Assembly: GCA_007132585.1 (NCBI GenBank)
Contig: SLOJ01000187.1
Span: 1 to 33,545 of the forward strand
DNA from: Bacteroidales bacterium
GTDB lineage: Bacteria > Bacteroidota > Bacteroidia > Bacteroidales > UBA7960
Direction of reading: 5' to 3'
Length of the DNA: 33,545 nt
In this document: in pieces, positions 27,887-33,545 of the stretch
Layout: every line of letters begins with the position of its first letter
Position numbering within the stretch: the first letter of the stretch is position 1
The notes under the pieces: model-generated
What the model saw: only the letters and a program-made list of their open reading frames with translations
Databases searched by the model: none
What the model was told of the DNA's origin: nothing
Made by a program: the position numbers and the translations under genes

Positions 27887-28048
27887 ATGGAAATACAGGA
27901 TAATATATTTGTAGTTGCATTGGTGCTTGCCATTATTTTTGCAGGACTGGCTCTGTTTCTGTTTTCTCTTGAACGAAAACTAAACAAGGTGGAGAAGAAA
28001 ATATCGGAAATGGAGGAGGAGAGAGAAAGTGAGAAAGTGGGAAAGTAG
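27887..28048 (+). CDS. ccmD: CcmD-like small membrane protein
   Basis: 53 codons: MEIQDNIFVVALVLAIIFAG continues with LALFLFSLERKL, one membrane helix (~8-27), then a charged helix KLNKVEKKISEMEEE. In other bacteria CcmD is a small single-helix protein that holds CcmC and CcmE with the CcmAB exporter; position between ccmC and ccmE, size and topology all fit, though sequence similarity is low, as usual for this family. The ATG lies 1 bp after the ccmC stop. The last ~10 codons and the stop fall inside a GAAAGT-type tandem repeat, so the C-terminus (ESEKVGK) may be a recent repeat-driven change. Confidence 0.75.
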   Translation: MEIQDNIFVVALVLAIIFAGLALFLFSLERKLNKVEKKISEMEEERESEKVGK

Positions 28049-28080
28049 AAAAGTAAGAAAGTAGGAAAGTAGAAAAGCAG
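28022..28080. repeat. GAAAGT-type imperfect short tandem repeat, copy 2
   Basis: About eight imperfect GAAAGTRR/GAAAAGTA units. 21 bp (28042-28062) are identical to 3896-3916. It begins within ccmD and extends to 33 bp before ccmE. Confidence 0.8.
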
Positions 28081-28112
28081 GGATGAGTTGTTAAATTAAT
28101 TTGGGAATAAAA

Positions 28113-28508
28113 ATGAAAAAAACACATATTGCCGCACTTATTTTTGTTGTTATTGCTGTAGCGGCCATCATTACTACAGTGTATGATGCTGATACATATT
28201 CAAGCTTTGCCGAAGCCCGCGAACATCCCGGCAGGCAGTTTCATATTATTGGCGAGTTGAATCCCGACAAGCCCATTGAAGAAAAAATAGAACAAAACAC
28301 ACTAATCTTCTCTTTTTACATGTTTGATAATGATGGAGAAGAGAGCAAAGTAATATACTTTGGTGGCAAGCCCCAGGATTTTGAAAAGCTTGATCAGATT
28401 GTTCTGGTTGGTTCATACAATCAAGATAATTTTGTGGCATCGCAATTGCTGCTCAAATGTCCGTCGAAGTATAATGCTGATGAGTTTGCCGATACAGTTG
28501 AATATTAA
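28113..28508 (+). CDS. ccmE: Haem chaperone CcmE, CxxxY type
   Basis: 131 residues from the ATG at 28113 (MKKTHIAALIF); an in-frame TTG at 28101 is a weaker start. One N-terminal membrane helix (~5-23), then a periplasmic OB-fold domain: HIIGELNPDKPIEE, LIFSFYMFDNDG and SKVIYFGGKPQDF correspond to the CcmE strands. In classic CcmE a histidine (H130 in E. coli) binds haem covalently in an HxxxY motif. Here the equivalent site reads C116-P-S-K-Y120, the CxxxY form described in archaea and some sulphate reducers. It carries haem from CcmC to the CcmF ligase. Last gene of the operon; no ccmF, ccmG or ccmH follows, because a terminator and the convergent lpxD come next. Confidence 0.88.
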   Translation: MKKTHIAALIFVVIAVAAIITTVYDADTYSSFAEAREHPGRQFHIIGELNPDKPIEEKIEQNTLIFSFYMFDNDGEESKVIYFGGKPQDFEKLDQIVLVGSYNQDNFVASQLLLKCPSKYNADEFADTVEY

Positions 28509-28527
28509 GATATTAATGTATAAAAAT

Positions 28528-28566
28528 AACCCCCTGAATGCTTTTGAGTATTCAGGGGGTTTTTTA
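28528..28566. terminator. Bidirectional terminator between ccmE and lpxD
   Basis: A 13-bp stem (28528-28540 with 28549-28561, one G-U) has an 8-base loop. It is followed by T residues on the plus strand and by an ATTTTTA stretch on the minus strand, serving both convergent operons. Confidence 0.9.
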
Positions 28567-28584
28567 TTTCAGGTTTGTAAAATG

Positions 28585-29511
28585 TTATAGGTTGTCAAGT
28601 ATATCGGGAAGCTTTTTCAACAGTGCCAGTTCTTTCATTTTATCTCTGGCTTCCTGCACGGGTGAACCGAAATAGGTTTTACCACCTGTAATGCTTTTTG
28701 AAAGCCCCGATTGGCCTAACACAACGGCGCCTTTTCCAATGGTAAGGTCCTTCTGTACACCCACCTGCCCCCAGAGAATCACATCATCTTCCACAATTAC
28801 ACAACCTGCCACACCCACCTGCGACGCAAAGAGACAGTTCTTTCCAATTACCGTATCATGGCCGATTTGTATGAGATTATCAAGCTTGGTGCCTTTACCG
28901 ATAACTGTATCGCCGCTAACACCCTTATCAATTGTGCACGATGCGCCAATCTCCACATTGTCTTCAATTATAGCCCTGCCGCATGATTCCATTTTGTCCC
29001 AGTATTCGGGCCGGCGTTTGAAATAAAAAGCATCAGCCCCGATGACAGTTCCCGAATGAATTATCACATTATCTCCAATAACACAGTGGTCGTAAATAGC
29101 TACGTTAGGATGAATGATACAGTTTTTACCGATGATAACATGATTTCCAACAAAAACATTGGGTTGCAGAACTGTTCCCTCACCAATAATGGCAGTTGAG
29201 CTGATCATGCTTTGCGAGGGTTCAAAGGGTCTGAATTGTTTGGTGAGATAAACATAATCCCGGAAAGGATCATCAGAAAAGATCAGTGCCTTTCCTGGCG
29301 GGCAATCCACTTCTTTATTGATGATAATGGTAGTTGCCTTTGACTTCAGGGCCTTGTCGTAGTATTTGGGGTGATCCACAAAAGTAAGATCACCGGATTC
29401 AACCTTATGAATTTCATTGATACCGGTGATCTCAAAATCCGGACTGCCTGCAAAGGCCGCGTCTATCATGCCTGCAATCTGCTGCAGTGTTTGAGATGGT
29501 TCTAATCTCAT
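28585..29511 (-). CDS. lpxD: UDP-3-O-acylglucosamine N-acyltransferase, short LpxD paralogue
   Basis: 308 residues, shorter than E. coli LpxD (341). LpxD adds the second 3-hydroxyacyl chain in lipid A synthesis, using acyl-ACP, in the cytoplasm. The N-terminal uridine-binding domain (~1-100) is followed by a left-handed parallel beta-helix of hexapeptide repeats (~105-260: IGKNCIIHPNVAIYDHCVIGD and similar, split here after the first 20). The catalytic histidine is H218 in NLIQIGHDTVIG. A C-terminal helix (ARDKMKELALLKKLPDILDN) closes the protein. It follows efp by 22 bp, an arrangement I know from many Bacteroidota, where a second, longer LpxD is encoded with lpxC/lpxA elsewhere. This may therefore be a paralogue with another acyl or sugar preference. 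Confidence 0.88.
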   Translation of the reverse strand: MRLEPSQTLQQIAGMIDAAFAGSPDFEITGINEIHKVESGDLTFVDHPKYYDKALKSKATTIIINKEVDCPPGKALIFSDDPFRDYVYLTKQFRPFEPSQSMISSTAIIGEGTVLQPNVFVGNHVIIGKNCIIHPNVAIYDHCVIGDNVIIHSGTVIGADAFYFKRRPEYWDKMESCGRAIIEDNVEIGASCTIDKGVSGDTVIGKGTKLDNLIQIGHDTVIGKNCLFASQVGVAGCVIVEDDVILWGQVGVQKDLTIGKGAVVLGQSGLSKSITGGKTYFGSPVQEARDKMKELALLKKLPDILDNL

Positions 29512-29533
29512 TGTAAAATATTAAGGTTAAGGA

Positions 29534-30097
29534 TTATTTTACACGTTCAGAGTATGAACCATCGCGTGTATCTACCTTGATTTTTTCGCCTTCTTCAATA
29601 AAAAGGGGCACATTAACTGTTGCTCCGGTTTCTACAGTTGCCGGTTTTAGCGTGTTGGTGGCAGTATCGCCTTTCACACCGGGTTCGGCATAAGTAACTT
29701 CCAGTTCTACAAATGGAGGCAACTCGCAGCTCAGCGGAGTTTCAGTATCGGCATGAAAAACAATCTCTGCAGTCTGGCCCTCTTTCATAAGAGCAGGTGC
29801 ATTGATGATCTCTTCCGGAATAGGGATCTGTTCATATGTTTCAGTATGCATAAAATGGTAGCCCATATCATCCTTATAAAGGAACTGGTATGGTCTTCTT
29901 TCCACCCGTTGCACATTGATCTTTACACCTGCATTAAAAGTATGCGGAATAACCTTACCGGTTTTCATGTTCCTGAGTTTGGTACGCACAAAAGCACCGC
30001 CTTTTCCCGGTTTTACATGCAGAAATTCTACCACAGCAAATAATTCATTGTTCAACTCAATGCAAAGTCCGTTTTTAATATCCGAAGTTGTTGCCAT
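29534..30097 (-). CDS. efp: Translation elongation factor P
   Basis: 187 residues, the standard EF-P length. It binds stalled ribosomes between the P and E sites and helps bond formation at consecutive prolines. The three beta domains are recognisable: N-terminal [20 protein letters not shown], the exposed loop KPGKGGAF, whose K32 corresponds to the modified lysine of E. coli EF-P, then [18 protein letters not shown] in the middle domain and the C-terminal signature [20 protein letters not shown]. No epmA/epmB genes are nearby. The promoter at 30134-30164 drives efp and lpxD together. Confidence 0.97.
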   Translation of the reverse strand: MATTSDIKNGLCIELNNELFAVVEFLHVKPGKGGAFVRTKLRNMKTGKVIPHTFNAGVKINVQRVERRPYQFLYKDDMGYHFMHTETYEQIPIPEEIINAPALMKEGQTAEIVFHADTETPLSCELPPFVELEVTYAEPGVKGDTATNTLKPATVETGATVNVPLFIEEGEKIKVDTRDGSYSERVK

Positions 30098-30133
30098 AAA
30101 TGTAATTTAGTCAGTGATTTATAATTTTGGGTG

Positions 30134-30164
30134 CAAAAGTACGGATTTTATTTTTTGATGACAA
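30134..30164 (-). promoter_or_regulatory. Promoter of the efp-lpxD operon
   Basis: On the minus strand TTG (30164-30162), a 20-bp spacer and TACTTTTG (30141-30134), matching the Bacteroidota consensus, 36 bp before the efp ATG. The rest of the 335-bp gap up to 30432 is AT-rich with no gene. Confidence 0.75.
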
Positions 30165-30390
30165 TTTTAACTTTGAAGTTCAGAAGGAAAAAATGAGCCT
30201 GGTCTTGATTGATTTTCAATATTAAGAAAAAAGTTTGATTTGTTAAAAGTTCTTGTTTTTTAATTCAAATCTGAACAAAAATTAACCTATTCTGGGTTTA
30301 ATTTTTTTCCGAACTATAAATTATCATTAATTAATTATTTGCGAACACTTAATCTTCTCAAATTGTTAATACAAGTAAAAATTTTTGGAG

Positions 30391-30398
30391 TACTTTTG
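30391..30398 (+). promoter_or_regulatory. -7 element of the secreted protease gene
   Basis: TACTTTTG matches TAnnTTTG 34 bp before the ATG. The nearest TTG (30363-30365) is 25 bp upstream, slightly too far for the consensus. Confidence 0.5.
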
Positions 30399-30432
30399 GC
30401 ATCTTAAAATAAAAAAAACCAAAGCTCAAATT

Positions 30433-33400
30433 ATGAAAAAATATAACCTTCAATTTTATTTCGTTTTTTTTCAATTAATCTTTGTTTTTACAATCCATTC
30501 TTTGTATGCCGGAGGAGGAACCGCTCATCCACGCACTATCTCAGAGTCTTTCAATCTGGAATCAATAGAAACCCTATATCTCACACATACAAAGGACGAT
30601 ATCGTTGATAATAAAAATTCGGCGGACGATTTGCCTGAGTGGGCAGGTTTTTCGCTTAAAACTTATATTACCCCTGATATTTCGGGTAACTTATTGAAGT
30701 GGGACGATGGCACTAGATCATGGGCATTAAGGGCTAGTTCTCCTGGTGCACCTACTCTTTCTCTTGTTTTCGAAGATGCCCGGCTAGCCCCTAATTCTGT
30801 ATTATACATTTATTCTGAAGATAATCCGGAGCAGTATTTTGCTATTAAAGCAGAAGAAATTGTGGGTGGATACATTTCTACACCTCCAGCCATTGGAGAT
30901 GCTTTAATTATTGAATATCATGAACCTGATGCCACTGATAAGTTGCAAGGTACTTTTGCTATTACTGACCTTGTAGTAATTGTTAATGGTTACGAAGCTT
31001 TCCTGAACGAAACCAAAAACTTAGGTAGTGCTGATGAATGCCTTATAAATATTAATTGCGAAGAAGGTGATAACTGGCAGACACAAAAAAGAGGTATTGC
31101 ACGTATTATTCTTAGATCAGACACACTTTGGTATTATTGTTCCGGTTCTCTCATCAATAATACTGCCCAGGATGGAACCCCCTATTTCCTTACTGCCAAT
31201 CACTGTGGTGCCAATGCATCAGATGCTGATCGTAATGTATGGCAATTCCATTTCAATTTTGAACGCCCGGGTTGTGCAAATGTAGGAACTCCTCCGCAAA
31301 ACGTTTTAACAGGCAGTCAGCTCAGGGCAAGTGGCCCTGTTGCCGGTTCTTCTGATTTCCAGCTGTTAGAATTAAATTCAATACCTCCAGAGAGCTGGAA
31401 TCCATACTATAATGGTTGGGACCGTAATAATACTGCTTCCCCCAGTGGTGTGGGTATTCATCACCCGGCCGGTGATGCCATGAAAATTTCTACCTACACT
31501 ACAGCTACTCTATCATTTACCCCCACCATTAGTGGTCAAACAATGGCGTCAAATGCCGCATGGAGAGTGAATTGGGCCCCCACTGTAAACGGGCATAGTG
31601 TAACCCAGGGAGGATCATCCGGTTCGCCACTTTTTAATCCTGATGGTTTGATAATTGGAATATTATCAGGGGGGTCGTCAAATTGTGATTCTCCTAACTT
31701 CCCCGATTTTTACGGTAAGTTTTCTTATAGTTGGGAATCGCATGGAACAACTGATGAGGATAAGCTCAAACCATGGCTTGATCCCCTTAATACAGGAGTT
31801 ATGACTTTAAATGGATTAGATCCCTACGCTGATATCACTCCCGGTTTTAATGCGAACAAACTTATTGTGAAAACAGAAGAGGATGTAGTTTTTTTAAATA
31901 CAACTTTTGGTGGAGAGCCTGAAACATTTGAATGGAATTTTGGTGAAAATGCTGAACCCTTAACAGCTGAAGGTTTTGGACCTCATACTGTTTTTTACAC
32001 ATCTTCCGGTTACAAAGATATTACCCTTGTTATCGATGATACAATTGTATATACAAAAGAAAATTTCATTTATGTTCGCGGAATTCAAACTGCTACCTTC
32101 CATGTAACTGATCAGCAGGGTGATCCTATCGAAGATGTTATGATTACCGTTTCTCCAACAATTCAAAAAAAGCATTTTTTATTGGAAGAGAAGAGCATAG
32201 GAAAGGAAATTAAAGCAGAAGATCCCTCTGTCGGGCAAAATATTATCAACCAGGGTAACTTGTCAGCCAGGGTTTTTGAACCGGTAAAGACCAAAATCAA
32301 TGATAATAAGGAAAAAACCGAAACCGGCCAATGGATACATTGGGACAACGGAGTCAATCACGTTGGCATAGGAACTGATAGTATAGCCAACTTTAATGTT
32401 GCCAGCCGTTGGGAACCTGGCGATCTTGCTGAATTTGATGAGCATGTAATAACGAGTATCAGATTCTTTCCGAGGGAAGTCAACTGTGAATATACCATAA
32501 AAATATGGACAGGTGAAGAAGCCAATGAGGTATACTCTCAGCCGGTTATTAATCCCACAATTAATACGTGGAATACAATAGAACTTGCAGTACCCCATTC
32601 TATCGATAATAATCGGGAACTTTGGTTTGGATATAATGTAAATACTCTGACAGGGTTTCCTGCCGGAGCAGATTCCGGCCCTCAGATTGCAGGCAAAGGT
32701 AATATGATCTCTTTTAACGGAGAATGGGCTGAACTCAGCGATCTTAATGAGGGATTTACATATAACTGGAATATTCAAGCCTTTATACAGCAAGTACCCA
32801 CCACGGTGATATATACTGATGCCAATGGACAGGCTGAATTTGAAGATTGGGATGGCGATTACGACTTTATTGTAGAAAAGGAAAACTACCAAACCCAAAC
32901 AGATAAATTTACTATGAAGGGCTCTGATATTGATATTCCTGTTACACTTTACGACGATGATGGTAAATATACCATCACCTTCAATGTAAATATGTATAAT
33001 GTAGAAGGATTTGATGCTGATATCAATAACGTTTATCTGACCGGTACATTTACTGATTGGGCTGACCCCGGTAGCGAAAACTCTATTCTTATGCAAAGGC
33101 TGGGAAGTAAATCAGGTGATGATGTGGTTATGCACGAAGACTTCTCAATTTTTCCACCCTTAGGCTGGCAGTTGGAACCAACATCGTCAAACACCTGGGA
33201 ACAGGCTCAAAGCATTACCGTTGGTCAAAATGTGGTAACACCTGTAAAAGGTACTCATTTTACCTATTGTAATTGGCAAGAAACAGACGCACAGGATGAG
33301 AAGCTTATTACCCGTAGTATGGATTTCTCTATTATGGAAAGTGCAGAGCTGTCTTTTCATTTCTTTGGAAACTATAGTTGGTCTGTTGCTCCTGATGATA

Positions 33401-33545
33401 ATTGCGACTTGTTTGTAAAAGTTTCTGTTGATGGTGGCGATTGGGTACAAATCTTTACTGAAACGGATCATCCTCTTTTTATAAATGATGATATAAATTA
33501 TGTTTGGTTGCATATGGTTCTCGACCTTAATGATTACATCGGAAG
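30433..33545 (+). CDS. Secreted lysyl-endopeptidase-like serine protease, multidomain, 3' end beyond the window
   Basis: 1037 codons are visible without a stop, and the gene runs off the window. The signal peptide (MKKYNLQFYF...) is cleaved after LYA (26). A prodomain (~75-190) resembles that of Achromobacter protease I. The trypsin-fold domain (~205-455) has an intact triad: H257 in LTANHCG, D308 in GSSDFQLLEL, S396 in GGSSGSPLF. The family usually cleaves after Lys; specificity is not proven here. Then come a PKD-like domain (~475-551) and a carboxypeptidase-regulatory-like domain begun at ~555 (FHVTDQQGDPIEDVMITVS) and apparently completed at ~795-840 (TDANGQAEFEDWDGDYDFIV), with a ~215-residue beta-rich domain (IHWDNGVNH...) in between. 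A VYLTGTFTDWADPGS stretch follows (~875), and a choice-of-anchor J domain starts at ~897. A T9SS sorting tail would be expected beyond the edge. The gene stands alone. Confidence 0.9.
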   Translation, partial: MKKYNLQFYFVFFQLIFVFTIHSLYAGGGTAHPRTISESFNLESIETLYLTHTKDDIVDNKNSADDLPEWAGFSLKTYITPDISGNLLKWDDGTRSWALRASSPGAPTLSLVFEDARLAPNSVLYIYSEDNPEQYFAIKAEEIVGGYISTPPAIGDALIIEYHEPDATDKLQGTFAITDLVVIVNGYEAFLNETKNLGSADECLININCEEGDNWQTQKRGIARIILRSDTLWYYCSGSLINNTAQDGTPYFLTANHCGANASDADRNVWQFHFNFERPGCANVGTPPQNVLTGSQLRASGPVAGSSDFQLLELNSIPPESWNPYYNGWDRNNTASPSGVGIHHPAGDAMKISTYTTATLSFTPTISGQTMASNAAWRVNWAPTVNGHSVTQGGSSGSPLFNPDGLIIGILSGGSSNCDSPNFPDFYGKFSYSWESHGTTDEDKLKPWLDPLNTGVMTLNGLDPYADITPGFNANKLIVKTEEDVVFLNTTFGGEPETFEWNFGENAEPLTAEGFGPHTVFYTSSGYKDITLVIDDTIVYTKENFIYVRGIQTATFHVTDQQGDPIEDVMITVSPTIQKKHFLLEEKSIGKEIKAEDPSVGQNIINQGNLSARVFEPVKTKINDNKEKTETGQWIHWDNGVNHVGIGTDSIANFNVASRWEPGDLAEFDEHVITSIRFFPREVNCEYTIKIWTGEEANEVYSQPVINPTINTWNTIELAVPHSIDNNRELWFGYNVNTLTGFPAGADSGPQIAGKGNMISFNGEWAELSDLNEGFTYNWNIQAFIQQVPTTVIYTDANGQAEFEDWDGDYDFIVEKENYQTQTDKFTMKGSDIDIPVTLYDDDGKYTITFNVNMYNVEGFDADINNVYLTGTFTDWADPGSENSILMQRLGSKSGDDVVMHEDFSIFPPLGWQLEPTSSNTWEQAQSITVGQNVVTPVKGTHFTYCNWQETDAQDEKLITRSMDFSIMESAELSFHFFGNYSWSVAPDDNCDLFVKVSVDGGDWVQIFTETDHPLFINDDINYVWLHMVLDLNDYIG

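Noticed and set aside
32263-33096. 277-codon minus-strand reading frame
   Set aside because: Opposite the protease gene, whose plus frame is open for over 1000 codons with recognisable domains; the antisense product is a Cys/Ile/Tyr-rich by-product of codon use.

Overview
The window comes from the chromosome of a Bacteroidota bacterium, probably of the class Bacteroidia (order not resolved; a Marinilabiliales- or Prolixibacter-like lineage is a guess). The evidence is several TAnnTTTG-type -7 promoter elements, lipoproteins with a K-D/E export signal after the lipobox cysteine, DUF5689 proteins, SprB-type repeats with a type IX secretion (T9SS) C-terminal sorting domain, and the efp/short-lpxD gene pair. 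There is no phage, integrase, transposase or CRISPR array. Base composition and style look uniform, so this reads as stable chromosome with several accessory surface modules.

Layout. 1-8.2 kb: a large cytoplasmic protein with receiver-like domains and a PEP-synthase-type ATP-grasp domain (minus strand), NADP-type glutamate dehydrogenase gdhA (plus), then a minus-strand group of a TrmJ-like RNA methyltransferase, an unrecognised 244-residue protein and an MscS channel. 8.3-16.4 kb: a divergent locus. On the minus strand it has a TonB-dependent receptor followed by two DUF5689 surface lipoproteins. On the plus strand it has a secreted endonuclease/exonuclease/phosphatase-fold enzyme and, 6 bp later, a small basic ribbon-helix-helix-like protein. 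A perfect 8-bp inverted repeat lies between the two arms. This is the most system-like part of the window; I read it as a candidate module for degrading and importing nucleic acid or another phosphodiester. 16.5-22.3 kb: a hybrid histidine kinase (plus) converging on a three-gene overlapping glycan operon (glycosyltransferase, flippase, methyltransferase; minus).

22.4-28.6 kb: tRNA-His with its own promoter and terminator, a 1213-residue secreted protein with eight SprB-type repeats and a T9SS tail, then the cytochrome c maturation genes ccmB-ccmC-ccmD-ccmE. The ccmD gene is only 53 codons. CcmE carries the rare CxxxY haem-binding motif instead of the usual histidine. 28.6-30.1 kb: efp and a short LpxD paralogue (minus, one operon). 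30.4 kb to the window end: a secreted lysyl-endopeptidase-like serine protease with a long multidomain tail, cut off by the window edge.

Seven convincing factor-independent terminators and several Bacteroidota-type promoters delimit these units. Two intergenic sites share the same GAAAGT-rich short tandem repeat, and at one of them the repeat supplies the end of ccmD.
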